Assembly (NCBI GenBank): GCA_050110875.1
Contig: CP188828.1
Location: 1,178,001-1,242,000 of the forward strand
DNA: 64,000 nucleotides
Source of the DNA: Methyloligella sp050110875
GTDB taxonomy: Bacteria; Pseudomonadota; Alphaproteobacteria; Rhizobiales; Methyloligellaceae
Direction: 5' to 3'
Shown: positions 44,936 to 53,247 of the stretch, piece by piece
Numbering within the stretch: position 1 is the first letter of the stretch
Layout of the letters: each line of letters opens with the position of its first letter
Notes under the pieces: model-generated
The model's database searches: none
Seen by the model: only the letters and a program-made list of their open reading frames with translations
Told to the model about the DNA's origin: nothing
Position numbers and translations under genes: made by a program

Positions 44936-45660
44936 ACGCTTTCCCGCTCTTGCGGCTGATGCTCTGGGATATTCGCGTGCAGGCGCGCGAGCGCATCTAT
45001 CTCTTCACGGCCATGACCACCGGCCTGTTCGCAATCATCGTGGCGCTGCTGCCGGACGATGCTCCGGCCACGGTGATCTCCGGTATTTTATTCCTCGATC
45101 CCGCTATCGTGGGGGGAAGCTTCACCGCCGGGCTGGTGCTTCTGGAGCGCTCGCAAAACACGCCGCCTGCGCTTGCCGTCACGCCCGTATCTCCGGCCGA
45201 CTATGTCATGGCCAAGCTCGTCACCTTCGCGGGACTGACCATCGCAGGAGGGCTCGCCATCGTCGCGGTCGCCTATCGGCCGCCATCGATGGGCTTGGCG
45301 ATGCGCATGAGCCTTGCGCTGGCCTTCACCGGGGTGCTCGGCGTTCTCGGCGGCCTGGTCATGGTGGCGACCACCAAGTCGCTGAACCATCTCATCGCCC
45401 GCGCCTTTCCGGTCTCCATCGTATTGTACCTGCCATTCTTCGCCCATTTCGGGGCAATCGAAGGCTGGCTCGCCTGGGTGCTGTTCGGGCTCAACCCGGG
45501 CTACGCCATGCTGATTGCCTTGCTCTGGGCTGCCGATCCGGAGGCGGTCACGCCCATCAAGACGGTCTATGGCTTTGGTTATATGGCGCTTGCGAGCCTT
45601 GGTCTGCTGCGCTGGGCGCTTGTCCTGCACGATCGCACGATCGGTCATGCCAGCAGCTAG
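44932..45660 (+). CDS. ABC-2 type permease, first subunit
   Basis: A 242-residue integral membrane protein with about six hydrophobic segments, e.g. LFTAMTTGLFAIIVALLP, AIVGGSFTAGLVLLERSQNTPPALAVTPVSPADYVMAK (the cytosolic coupling region common in ABC-2 permeases), VLGVLGGLVMV. It overlaps the ATPase gene by four bases and is followed 9 bases later by a second permease, so the exporter is probably a heterodimeric channel with one ATPase type. Confidence 0.87.
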   Translation: MNAFPLLRLMLWDIRVQARERIYLFTAMTTGLFAIIVALLPDDAPATVISGILFLDPAIVGGSFTAGLVLLERSQNTPPALAVTPVSPADYVMAKLVTFAGLTIAGGLAIVAVAYRPPSMGLAMRMSLALAFTGVLGVLGGLVMVATTKSLNHLIARAFPVSIVLYLPFFAHFGAIEGWLAWVLFGLNPGYAMLIALLWAADPEAVTPIKTVYGFGYMALASLGLLRWALVLHDRTIGHASS

Positions 45661-45669
45661 GAGATCCCG

Positions 45670-46386
45670 ATGTCTCCGCTTCTCAGCCTCGCCGCCCACG
45701 ATCTCGCAAATATCCGCCGCGACCAGGTGATGCGCAACATCATAGGCTTGATGCTGGCCATGGTGGTCATGGCAGCCATCGTCCGCGACCTCGGCTATTT
45801 CCACGGCTGGTGGTTGGAGATCCAGCTCCTGCTGCTGCTCGGCTACATGCCCGGTATGGGCTACCTCACGGCGATGCTGATCGTCGACGAGATGGATAGC
45901 GGCGTGGATCGGGCACTGCGTGTCTCGCCAATGCCGCAAAGCCACGCGCTCGCCTTACGCATCGGCATGTGCCTTCTCTTCGTCCTCACCTACGGGTTGG
46001 CGATGGTTCTTGCGGTGCGGATGATCGCTCTGCCGCTGCATCAATGGCTGTCGCCTCTGCTGGCGCTCTCGCTGGCCAGCGTGTGGACGACGATCACCGT
46101 GCCCGCCCTATCCCAGGACAAGGTGCAGGCGCTGGGACTGTTCAAGGCGATCAATTTTTATGTGCAGATCGCCGCGCTTTATCTCTTCATCCCGCAGGAC
46201 AGCTGGTATGCGCAACTCCTGTTTCTGTCGCCGGCCACGTGGTCGGTGAAAGCAATCCTCGCCTTCGTCGATGGGGCCACGACCGCCGGCTATCTCTGGG
46301 CTTTCGGGAGCATCGTGTTCTGGGCCGCGCTCATTGCGGTGTCGATCATCGTCTATCTGCGTCGGCAAGAACGGGAAGATGGGTGA
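45670..46386 (+). CDS. ABC-2 type permease, second subunit
   Basis: A 238-residue membrane protein with six predicted helices (IIGLMLAMVVMAAIVRDL, LLLLLGYMPGMGYLTAMLIV, ALRIGMCLLFVLTYGLAMVL and others) and the coupling segment VDEMDSGVDRALRVSPMPQ. It resembles the fluoroquinolone-export-type permease partners. Last gene of the TetR-controlled exporter; convergent with the SnoaL-like gene 29 bases away. Substrate unknown; neighbourhood suggests the polyketide could be one. Confidence 0.85.
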   Translation: MSPLLSLAAHDLANIRRDQVMRNIIGLMLAMVVMAAIVRDLGYFHGWWLEIQLLLLLGYMPGMGYLTAMLIVDEMDSGVDRALRVSPMPQSHALALRIGMCLLFVLTYGLAMVLAVRMIALPLHQWLSPLLALSLASVWTTITVPALSQDKVQALGLFKAINFYVQIAALYLFIPQDSWYAQLLFLSPATWSVKAILAFVDGATTAGYLWAFGSIVFWAALIAVSIIVYLRRQEREDG

Positions 46387-46415
46387 CGGTCCCGCGCATG
46401 CCCCATCCTTTCCGG

Positions 46416-46865
46416 CTAGGCCGTGAGGGACGACGAATGATGGCCGGTGATGAGCCATCGCCCATCGATTTCCTCGAAGGTGAAAAGGAAACGGGCCGGG
46501 ACCACCGCCTCGGCGCCGTCGCGTTCGAAGCGGAAGGTATAGAGGCCGCCGATGACGACGGTGCCCAGCTTCCGGCTCACCCGCTTCTTCTGCAGGGTGA
46601 TCTCGCAGCGCAGATTGGGGTTCGACAGGAAGTTCTCGAAATAGTTTCGGCGTTCCTCTTCTCGTTCGCGGATCTCGTTCGACAGGGTCGGGACGAGGAT
46701 CGCGTCCGGCGCGTAGAGGGCGAGCACGTTGTCGATGGATCCCGAAGAGACAACCTCGGCCCAGCGATAGAGCGCCTTCCGGGCCTCTGCGAGACAGGAG
46801 CTTTCATGGGCTTGGAAGTCGTCCGCCCGTTTCGGTGCGCACGATTCGATGTCGGACTTGATCAT
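46416..46865 (-). CDS. SnoaL/DUF4440-like (NTF2-fold) protein
   Basis: A 149-residue NTF2-fold protein. The pattern ALYRWAEVVSSGSIDNVLALYAPDAILVPTLSNEIRE, then YFENFLS, RFLFTFEEIDGRWLITGHHSS matches the DUF4440/CaMKII-association family. Members range from small cyclases and isomerases to binding proteins; no reaction can be assigned. Start overlaps the ribD-like stop (ATGA), so it is the last gene of the folE-hisI-ribD'-operon. Confidence 0.83.
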   Translation of the reverse strand: MIKSDIESCAPKRADDFQAHESSCLAEARKALYRWAEVVSSGSIDNVLALYAPDAILVPTLSNEIREREEERRNYFENFLSNPNLRCEITLQKKRVSRKLGTVVIGGLYTFRFERDGAEAVVPARFLFTFEEIDGRWLITGHHSSSLTA

Positions 46866-47677
46866 GAGGCCTCCCTTGCCGGTCGGATTGCCGCAAACGC
46901 CTTGGATAGGGAATCGTCCGCCGGAACGTAGACCGAGGTGAGACCGCGCGCTCCAAGCGCATCGAGCAGTTCCTCGGGGGTACCGGGCGGTTCGATATAA
47001 TCGGTCGCGAGGTCGGCTCGCGGTCCATGGGCGATCATCCAGATCCTGTTGTCATCGCTTCGAATCAGGGCATCGAAGCCTTCGGGGATGACGCCTTGAG
47101 GGATCGTGCAGGGATACGAGGCGTGCTCGCCGTTCGCGACCAATGGCCGGCCGGTCGCAATGCGATGGAAGAAGCCCGCCATGATCGTGCATGCCTCGTC
47201 CGCGCCCAGACCCGTCTTGACCGATATGCCGGCCGCGCGCAGCTTGCGGAACCCGTTCCCGTCGACCCGCGGATCCGGATCGCGAAGCGAGGCGTATACC
47301 CGCTTCACTCCGGCTGCGACGATCGCGTCGGCACAGGGCGGCGTCCTGCCCCAATGGCAGCACGGCTCCAGCGTCACGTAGAGCGACGCGCCGTGGGCGC
47401 GGTTCCCGGCCTCCTCCAGAGCGACACGTTCAGCGTGGGGGCGGCCGCCGAATTGCGTCCAGCCTCGGCCGACGATTTCTCCATCGCGCACAATCACGCA
47501 GCCGACCGGCGGGTTGGGCCACACTCGCCCCTGCATCCGGCGCGCAAGCGCGAGGGCCTCCCCCATCCACCGTGCATGGCTATGGAGAGGAGTGGAGCGC
47601 GGGTTCTCGGGCTCACTTGGCCGAGACGTTCGGTCCTTACTTGAAGCGCGCGAGAAAGGCGGCTGCATCAATTCCAT
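46862..47677 (-). CDS. RibD-type deaminase domain with shortened C-terminus
   Basis: A 271-residue protein. Residues about 42-160 are a CDA-fold zinc deaminase of the RibD type: NPPVGCVIVRDGEIVGRGWT, HAE in GGRPHAERVALEEAG, and PCCHWGRTPPCADAIV. Downstream there is AAGISVKTGL, as at the start of the RibD reductase, but the remaining 100 residues lack recognisable reductase motifs and the protein is about 90 residues shorter than bifunctional RibD. It may deaminate a diaminopyrimidine other than the riboflavin precursor, or depend on a separate reductase. It follows hisI by 17 bases. ATG at 47677. Confidence 0.83.
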   Translation of the reverse strand: MELMQPPFSRASSKDRTSRPSEPENPRSTPLHSHARWMGEALALARRMQGRVWPNPPVGCVIVRDGEIVGRGWTQFGGRPHAERVALEEAGNRAHGASLYVTLEPCCHWGRTPPCADAIVAAGVKRVYASLRDPDPRVDGNGFRKLRAAGISVKTGLGADEACTIMAGFFHRIATGRPLVANGEHASYPCTIPQGVIPEGFDALIRSDDNRIWMIAHGPRADLATDYIEPPGTPEELLDALGARGLTSVYVPADDSLSKAFAAIRPAREAS

Positions 47678-47694
47678 GACACCCTTCCATTCGA

Positions 47695-48174
47695 CTAAAG
47701 CCGGGTGGGGTTCGGCGCATCGCCGTAAACAGCTTTCGGATCGAAGGTCTTTGCCGTCTCGGTGAAAGTCAGCGGGATGGGCCGTTCTTGCGTGCCGGCC
47801 GGGACCGCGCGGTAGAAGCAGGAGCGATAGCCGACATGGCAGCTGGCGTTCCCTTCGACCTCGACCCGCAGCCAGATGGCGTCCTGATTGTCGTCGATAC
47901 GAATCTCCACGATTTTCTGCCGAAACCCGCTGGTCGCACCTTTCCGCCAAAGACATTGGCGGCTGCGGCTCCAATAATGCGCTTCGCCGGTTTCGATCGT
48001 GCGCAGGAGTGCCTCTTCATTCAGGCAGGCCATCATCAGAACCTCACCGGATCGGGCGTCGGTGGTGACGACAGGGAGCAGGTCGTCCGGTCCGAAGCGG
48101 GGGGCGAGGAGTCTGCCTTCTTCCACCTGCTCAACCGTAAGACGCGTTGCAAAGGGGCTCTGAGCGACCGTCAT
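47695..48174 (-). CDS. hisI: Phosphoribosyl-AMP cyclohydrolase
   Basis: A 159-residue HisI. Diagnostic segments are VLMMACLNEEALLRTIETGEAHYWSRSR, LWRKGATSG and the zinc cysteines in CHVGYRSCFYR. It opens the adenine ring of phosphoribosyl-AMP in histidine synthesis. Instead of sitting among his genes it overlaps folE by four bases, an association also seen in rhizobia; no other his gene is in the window. It might be a paralogue with a role in pterin or flavin metabolism. Confidence 0.93.
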   Translation of the reverse strand: MTVAQSPFATRLTVEQVEEGRLLAPRFGPDDLLPVVTTDARSGEVLMMACLNEEALLRTIETGEAHYWSRSRQCLWRKGATSGFRQKIVEIRIDDNQDAIWLRVEVEGNASCHVGYRSCFYRAVPAGTQERPIPLTFTETAKTFDPKAVYGDAPNPTRL

Positions 48175-48809
48175 CCGAAGGTCTCCTCCGGGGCGGCGAG
48201 GGCGGCCAGGAAGTCACGGCGGAGCTCCGCATCGGTTTGGAATTCCCCGAGGAGCCGGCGCGTGACCATGGCGACGCCGGGTTTCCGGATGCCGCGGGTG
48301 GTCATGCACATATGGGCCGCCTCCACCACGACGGCGACGCCGCGGGGCTGCAGCACCTCTTGGATCGTGTCGGCGATCTGCGACGTCAGCGCTTCCTGAA
48401 TCTGCAGGCGCTTGGCGAAGATCTCGACGAGGCGGGCGAGCTTACTGATGCCGACCACCCGGCCGGCTGGCAGATAGGCGAGGTGGACCTTGCCGATGAT
48501 GGGGACGATGTGATGTTCGCAATGGGATTCCAGGCGCACATTGCGAAGCAGAATCATATCGTCATAGTCGTTGGTCTCCTCGAAGGTCCGGGCGAGAATC
48601 TCCGCCGGGTCGGTGCGATAGCCCTCGAAGAACTCCTCATAGGCCCGGACGACGCGGGCGGGCGTGCCCGAGAGCCCTTCGCGGTCGGGATCGTCGCCGG
48701 CCCATTCGATCAGCAGACGAACGGCTGCCTCGGCATCGGCGCGGCTCGGGCGCCGCTTCGGCGCTTTTTCTTCTTGCGGCTTCGGTACGGTCGGCACGGC
48801 CAGGGACAT
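48171..48809 (-). CDS. folE: GTP cyclohydrolase I
   Basis: A 212-residue FolE. Family residues include DPDREGLSGTPARVVRAYEEFFEGY, the zinc Cys-His in ESHCEHHIVPIIGKVHLAYLP, GISKLARLVEIFAKRLQIQE, and CMTTRGIRKPG. It makes 7,8-dihydroneopterin triphosphate from GTP, first step of folate and pterin synthesis. First gene of a four-gene coupled operon. ATG at 48809 is chosen because the Ala/Pro-rich leader before residue 20 is already longer than the conserved fold requires. Confidence 0.95.
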   Translation of the reverse strand: MSLAVPTVPKPQEEKAPKRRPSRADAEAAVRLLIEWAGDDPDREGLSGTPARVVRAYEEFFEGYRTDPAEILARTFEETNDYDDMILLRNVRLESHCEHHIVPIIGKVHLAYLPAGRVVGISKLARLVEIFAKRLQIQEALTSQIADTIQEVLQPRGVAVVVEAAHMCMTTRGIRKPGVAMVTRRLLGEFQTDAELRRDFLAALAAPEETFG

Positions 48810-49077
48810 GGAACGCGACTCTCCAAGATGTTGAACGGACCGGGCAAACTGCAACGTTATAACATTACATGCAAGTCCTACGTCAGAGGTAGCCGAGGGA
48901 GGGGGACGGGCGAGGGCAAGTGGAAGGGCGAGGGCAACCGTATCGTGAAGGTTGGTTCACGATTGGGAAACGCCCCGCGTTTGGCTTGGGCGGTCGAAAA
49001 ATCCGAGACACACGGATTCTTCAGGCTTCTTTGCCTTCCTCGGCGAGAGACCCGATTGCCTCGATCAAGGAGCCGAT

Positions 49078-50184
49078 ATGTGCACCTCGCTGAATTACCA
49101 AGACGCCGCGGGCCGGAATTATTTCGGACGAACGTTGGAAATGACGGTCGACCTGCCGTATCAGGCGGTCTATTTCCCCGCCGGCTTCTCCTTCTCCTCA
49201 GAGACCGAAGGGCATCCGGCCCTGCGCTACGAGGCGAAGCACGGTTTCCTGGCGATTGCCATGCCGGACCGGGTGCCCACGGCCGAGGCACCGATCGGCC
49301 TTGCCGATCTCAAGGCGGTCGAGGGTTTGAACGATCAGGGGCTGACCTTCAGCCTGTTGTCCTATCCCAATGCGGGCGGGCCGCAGAAGGCCGTTGACGT
49401 CACCCGTGCGGTTCTTTCGGCGTCGGATCTCGGAAGCTGGGCCCTGGCGCAGTTCGCCAGTGTGGCGGAGGTGAAGGCCGCCCTGGCGGAGCAGCCTGTC
49501 CTGCTGCAGGCGCTTGCGATCCTCGGCGGGATCGAGTCGCCGTTCCACTACGTGGTGCACGATGGGACCGGTGCGGCCATCGTCATCGAGTTCAACAAGG
49601 GAGAGATGTCGGTGCACGACAATCCGGTTGGGGTGATGACCAACGGGCCGGAATTCACCTGGCACCTGACCAATCTCGACAACTACAGCTTCCTGAGCAA
49701 TGTTGATAAATCGGCCGCCACATTCGGCGGCTATGCGGCGGTCCAGCCGGATTCCGGCATTGCGACGGCGGGCTTGCCGGCTTCGAACACCTCGGTGGGG
49801 CGGTTCGTGCGGGCCGTCTATTACGCGCAGTTCGCCGAGAAGGTGTCAGACCCCGATCAGGCCGTGCAGACCCTGGCCCATGTGATGAACAATTTCGACC
49901 GGCCGCGCGGCATCACCATCGACTATCCGCAGAAAGGTGGCGGGCAGCTCGAGGTCGCCGGCCTCGATCAGGGAAGCGGCGAGGCCACTGCGACGGAATT
50001 CACCTGCTGGACGAATTTGTCGGATCTCGACCGCAAGCTGTTCTTCGTCCGCGACTATCACGGGATGAACTACACGAAGTTCGATCTCACTTCGCTTGCA
50101 GCTCTAAAGCAGCCGAAAGTGGTGCCGCTCGCGAAGCTCTCTGCTCTGCCTGGAGACGCGACGGCGGTGCTGCTCGCGGCTTAG
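49078..50184 (+). CDS. Linear amide C-N hydrolase (choloylglycine hydrolase/penicillin V acylase family)
   Basis: A 368-residue Ntn hydrolase. After removal of Met1 the N-terminal nucleophile is Cys2 (MCTSLNYQDAAG), with Arg18 conserved in FGRTLEM; position 21 is Glu where family members have Asp. Further family segments are GLTFSLLSYPNAG, VVHDGTGAAIVIEF, NPVGVMTNGPEFTWHLTNLDNYSFL and NNFDRPRGI. Substrates include conjugated bile salts, penicillin V and acyl-homoserine lactones. No signal peptide, so cytosolic. AAGGAG precedes ATG at 49078, which makes Cys the second residue as needed. Confidence 0.92.
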   Translation: MCTSLNYQDAAGRNYFGRTLEMTVDLPYQAVYFPAGFSFSSETEGHPALRYEAKHGFLAIAMPDRVPTAEAPIGLADLKAVEGLNDQGLTFSLLSYPNAGGPQKAVDVTRAVLSASDLGSWALAQFASVAEVKAALAEQPVLLQALAILGGIESPFHYVVHDGTGAAIVIEFNKGEMSVHDNPVGVMTNGPEFTWHLTNLDNYSFLSNVDKSAATFGGYAAVQPDSGIATAGLPASNTSVGRFVRAVYYAQFAEKVSDPDQAVQTLAHVMNNFDRPRGITIDYPQKGGGQLEVAGLDQGSGEATATEFTCWTNLSDLDRKLFFVRDYHGMNYTKFDLTSLAALKQPKVVPLAKLSALPGDATAVLLAA

Positions 50185-50228
50185 GGGTCACGCTTCAGCT
50201 TTAGCCGCGGGATGCCGGCACCGGAATC

Positions 50229-50555
50229 TCACTCTGCGGTCGGACTCGCCTGGTGCTTTTTCTTGAAGAGCCGGCGTCTGTCCCGATCCTCGTGCTCCGG
50301 CGGATGCCACTCGCCGTTCTGATAATANNNNNNNNNNNNNNNNNNNNNNNNNNNNNNNNNNNNNNNNNNNNNNNNNNGGCGTCTGTCCCGATCCTCGTGC
50401 TCCGGCGGATGCCACTCGCCGTTCTGATAATACCCGTCGTCGAGATCCGTGCCGTCGTCGTCCATTCCCATGGCGAAGCTCTGGGACGGGTGGATGGCCA
50501 GGCCGGCAGCAGCGAGGAGCAGGGCGAAGAGGATGATACGGGCGTAGGCCTTCAT
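50229..50555 (-). CDS. Small secreted acidic/His-rich protein (interrupted by scaffold gap)
   Basis: Signal peptide of about 29 residues (MKAYARIILFALLLAAAGLA...SFA) and a short mature part rich in Asp, Tyr and Glu: MGMDDDGTDLDDGYYQNGEW, then HPPEHEDRDRR and a basic tail RLFKKKHQASPTAE. The reading frame contains 50 N flanked by identical 55-base copies. If the duplicate is removed (105 bases, frame kept), the protein is about 73 residues. Family not recognised; periplasmic location is inferred. GGAGGCGCTGCC lies before the ATG at 50555. Confidence 0.72.
   Translation of the reverse strand: MKAYARIILFALLLAAAGLAIHPSQSFAMGMDDDGTDLDDGYYQNGEWHPPEHEDRDRRXXXXXXXXXXXXXXXXXYYQNGEWHPPEHEDRDRRRLFKKKHQASPTAE
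50273..50432. other. Scaffold gap (50 N) flanked by identical 55-bp contig ends
   Basis: N run at 50328-50377. The 55 bases before it (50273-50327) and after it (50378-50432) are identical. Exactly 55 bases is a common de Bruijn k-mer size, so the two contigs probably overlap and the gap is false; true sequence would lack 105 bases here. Confidence 0.9.
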
Positions 50556-50641
50556 GGCAGCGCCTCCTTCAGCTTCGAGATAGCTAACGCACGAGGCTAT
50601 TCCCGGTTCTTGTCGCTCGCGTGTCGCTCCGCCAGCCATGC

Positions 50642-52195
50642 TTACCCCATTCGCTCCATGAGGTGATCGCCGACGCGCATGGCGTTGGCGATGGCCGTCA
50701 GCGATGGGTTCACGGCGCCGATGGAGCAGAAGAAGCTGGTGTCGACCACGTAGAGATTGTCGAGCTCGTGGGCCTTGTTGTTGGTATCGAGCACCGACGA
50801 TTTCGGATCGGTGCCGAAGCGGCAGGTGCCCGCCTGGTGGGCGCAGCCGGCGATGGGGATGTCGGTCTTCATGTAATAATGGTGCGGGATCAGGTGATCC
50901 GGGTGCATGCCGATGGAGCCGAGCATGGATTTCAGCTTGTCGTAGAGCTTCTGGCGCGGGACCTGATTGTTGGGCGTGTAGCTGAGGGTCATCTTGCCCT
51001 GCTTGTCGACGGTGACGCGGTTGTCGGGATCGGGCAGGTCCTCGGTGGTGAGCCAGAAATCCACCGCATGCATGGCGATGTCCTGAAGCCCCTGCATGGG
51101 GAGCGGCGCGGTGAGGATCGGCGACTGGGCCCGGTACATCGGCCCTTGGGACTTGCCCATCATCTGGATGTTGCCGACGGGATAGTCGAAGCCCTCCATG
51201 CCGAAATAGAAGTCGTTCAGGGCGAGGGTCTTCTGGAACATGGTCGGGTTGGGCTGCAGGGAGAAGGCCAGGACCGCCTGGCTGTTGTGATACATGTAGT
51301 TGCGGCCGACCTGGTCGGAGCCGTTGGCCAGACCGTTGGGGTGCGCATCGTTGGCCGACATGAGAAGCAGCTTGGCGCTGTTGGCCGCACCGCACGACAC
51401 CACGACGATATCGCCCTTGACGGTTTGGGGCTCGCCATCGACCTCCGCATGGACCGTCGTCACGGTCTTGCCTGAGGCGTCGGTCTCCAGCTTCGAGACA
51501 TGGGCGTTGCGCTGAAGGGTGACGTTGTCGAACTCGACCGCGGGGCGGACGGCGCAGACTTCGGCGTCGGACTTCGCGTGGACCAGGCAGGGATAGCCGT
51601 CGCAGGTCCTGCAGCGGATGCAGTTGCTGTAGGCCATGTCGGCCTCGTTGAGCTGGATCGCGCACGGCGCGGGGAACGGCTTGTAACCGGCCTTCTGCAT
51701 GTCTTCGAAGATCTGCTCGATACGCGGCTCACTCGAGACCGGCGGGTAAGGGTAGGGGCCGCTCGCCGGCGGCTCGGTCGGGTCGGTGCCGCGCTCTCCG
51801 TGGACGTAGTACATCGCCTCGGCCTTGCCGTAGTAGGGCTCCAGCTCCTCGTACTGGATCGGCCAGGCGGGGGAGATGCCGTCGTAATGCTGCACCTCCT
51901 GGAAGTCTCGCTCGCGCAGGCGGTAGAGCGCCGCGCCGTACATCTTGGTGGCGCCGCCGACGAAGTAATGCACCTGGGGCTGGAAGGGTTTGCCGTCCCG
52001 GTCGTACCAGGTGTCCTTGGTGATGTAGCGGTTGTCCTCGAACACCACGGCCGGGTCCCAATTGCCCGCCTCCCGGGGCAGCCAATCGCCGCGCTCCAGG
52101 ATCAGGATGCTCTTGCCCGAAGGCGCGAGGTGGCGGGCGAGGGTGCCGCCGCCCGCACCGCTACCGATGATGATGACGTCGTAGTGCTTGCTCAT
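50642..52195 (-). CDS. GMC-family oxidoreductase (sugar/alcohol dehydrogenase)
   Basis: A 517-residue FAD enzyme. N-terminal FAD motif VIIIGSGAGGGTLARHLA, FVGGATKMYGAAL, and C-terminal active-site regions AHQAGTCRFGTDPKSS and NPSLTAIANAMR. An unusual cysteine cluster CIRCRTCDGYPC (Cys192, 195, 198, 203) suggests a metal or Fe-S site. No Tat or Sec signal is seen. It is the last enzyme of a set with glucose dehydrogenase-like SDR, aldose epimerase and gluconolactonase genes, so it probably oxidises a sugar or sugar acid and passes electrons on. Confidence 0.9.
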   Translation of the reverse strand: MSKHYDVIIIGSGAGGGTLARHLAPSGKSILILERGDWLPREAGNWDPAVVFEDNRYITKDTWYDRDGKPFQPQVHYFVGGATKMYGAALYRLRERDFQEVQHYDGISPAWPIQYEELEPYYGKAEAMYYVHGERGTDPTEPPASGPYPYPPVSSEPRIEQIFEDMQKAGYKPFPAPCAIQLNEADMAYSNCIRCRTCDGYPCLVHAKSDAEVCAVRPAVEFDNVTLQRNAHVSKLETDASGKTVTTVHAEVDGEPQTVKGDIVVVSCGAANSAKLLLMSANDAHPNGLANGSDQVGRNYMYHNSQAVLAFSLQPNPTMFQKTLALNDFYFGMEGFDYPVGNIQMMGKSQGPMYRAQSPILTAPLPMQGLQDIAMHAVDFWLTTEDLPDPDNRVTVDKQGKMTLSYTPNNQVPRQKLYDKLKSMLGSIGMHPDHLIPHHYYMKTDIPIAGCAHQAGTCRFGTDPKSSVLDTNNKAHELDNLYVVDTSFFCSIGAVNPSLTAIANAMRVGDHLMERMG

Positions 52196-52295
52196 TTCGG
52201 TTCCTTGGCTGGCTTTCTCGGCTCGCTATTCGAATTCGCACCGCTTTGAGGCTTGGGCTTTTGCCCCCACCCTGGATTTTTGACCCCCACCCCGA

Positions 52296-52385
52296 CCCTC
52301 CCCCTTCTAGGGGGAGGGAGCGCCTAGGCTGCGGTCTTGCGCTTTACGCCTCTCCCCCCTGAAAGGCGGGAGTTGGAGGGGAGTG
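52296..52385. repeat. REP-like palindromic elements between GMC and SDR genes
   Basis: CCCTCCCCCT (52296-52305), TCT, AGGGGGAGGG (52309-52318) is a perfect 10+10 palindrome, preceded by CCCCACCCCGA. About 35 bases on, an imperfect second one reads CTCCCCCC-TGAAA-GGCGGGAG (about 52351-52372) with GGAGGGGAG after. Such CCC-TCCCC palindromes are dispersed repeats in many alphaproteobacterial genomes. They fill the 220-base gap and may also end transcription. Confidence 0.65.
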
Positions 52386-52415
52386 AATCGCACCCGTCGC
52401 TCACGATCCTCACCG

Positions 52416-53183
52416 CTAAAGCCCGACGCTGCTCTGCATGATGCCGCCATCGGCGAAGATCGTCGTGGCGGTGAGATAGGTGGCGCCATCGCCGGCGAGG
52501 AAGGCGACCACGTTGGCGATCTCTTCCGGCTTGGCCATGCGGCCGAGAGGAATCGCCGCGTCGAGCTTCTTGAGCAGTTCGGGATTGTCCATCGTGCTCG
52601 TGTTGATGGGTGTCTCGACCGCGCCTGGGCCGACGCCAACCACCTGCACGCCGTGGGGCCCCAGCTCCACGCCGGCCGTACGGGTCAGCATGCGCATGCC
52701 GCCCTTGGCGACGCAGTAGGGCGTGTTGCCCGGCATCGGCCAGTCCTCGTGCACCGAGGTGATGTTGATGACGCGCCCGCCGCCGCCTTGCTTGATCATC
52801 TGCTTGGCGGCGAGCTGGGTACCGAAGAAGGCGCTCTTCATGTCGATCTCCATCACCTTCTCGTACTGGTTCTCGGTGGTGTCGAGGATGGAGGTGCGGG
52901 TCTCGACGCCGGCATTGTTGACCATGATGTCGAGGCGGCCGAATTTCTCCACCGCCGTGTCGACCAGCTTCTGAAGATCGGCGATCTTGCTGACATCGGC
53001 CTCGACGCCGACGGCCTTCTCGCCATAGCTCGCGATCTCCTTCTCCAGCGCTTCGGTGGCCTGCTCGTTCGCCACCCAATCGATCACCACGCTGGCGCCT
53101 TGACGCGCCAGGGCGCAGACGATGGCCTTGCCGATACCGCTATTGCCGCCGGTGACGATGGCGACCTTGTTCTCCAATGACAT
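52416..53183 (-). CDS. Glucose 1-dehydrogenase-like SDR
   Basis: A 255-residue classical SDR. TGGNSGIGKA (cofactor), NNAGVE, active site Ser in NITSVHEDWPMPGNTPYCVAKGG (Tyr-x3-Lys), PGAVETPIN. The MSLENKVAIVTGG start and the HEDWPMPGN segment are typical of proteins annotated as glucose 1-dehydrogenase. It would oxidise beta-D-glucose to gluconolactone with NAD(P). GGAGGTAGCAA precedes ATG. Located between aldose epimerase and GMC genes. Confidence 0.9.
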   Translation of the reverse strand: MSLENKVAIVTGGNSGIGKAIVCALARQGASVVIDWVANEQATEALEKEIASYGEKAVGVEADVSKIADLQKLVDTAVEKFGRLDIMVNNAGVETRTSILDTTENQYEKVMEIDMKSAFFGTQLAAKQMIKQGGGGRVINITSVHEDWPMPGNTPYCVAKGGMRMLTRTAGVELGPHGVQVVGVGPGAVETPINTSTMDNPELLKKLDAAIPLGRMAKPEEIANVVAFLAGDGATYLTATTIFADGGIMQSSVGL

Positions 53184-53247
53184 TTGCTACCTCCGTTGTC
53201 GGACGGCGTTTGCCGCCCTTGCGTTGCCGTGTCTTCGTGGACCTTCG

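Noticed and set aside
50273..50432. Biological direct repeat around the gap
   Set aside because: Exact 55-base identity at contig ends on both sides of a 50-N spacer is the signature of an unmerged overlap.
50229..51665. 478-codon minus-strand frame joining the GMC region to the small protein across the N run
   Set aside because: It is an out-of-frame shadow of the GMC gene continuing through the gap.
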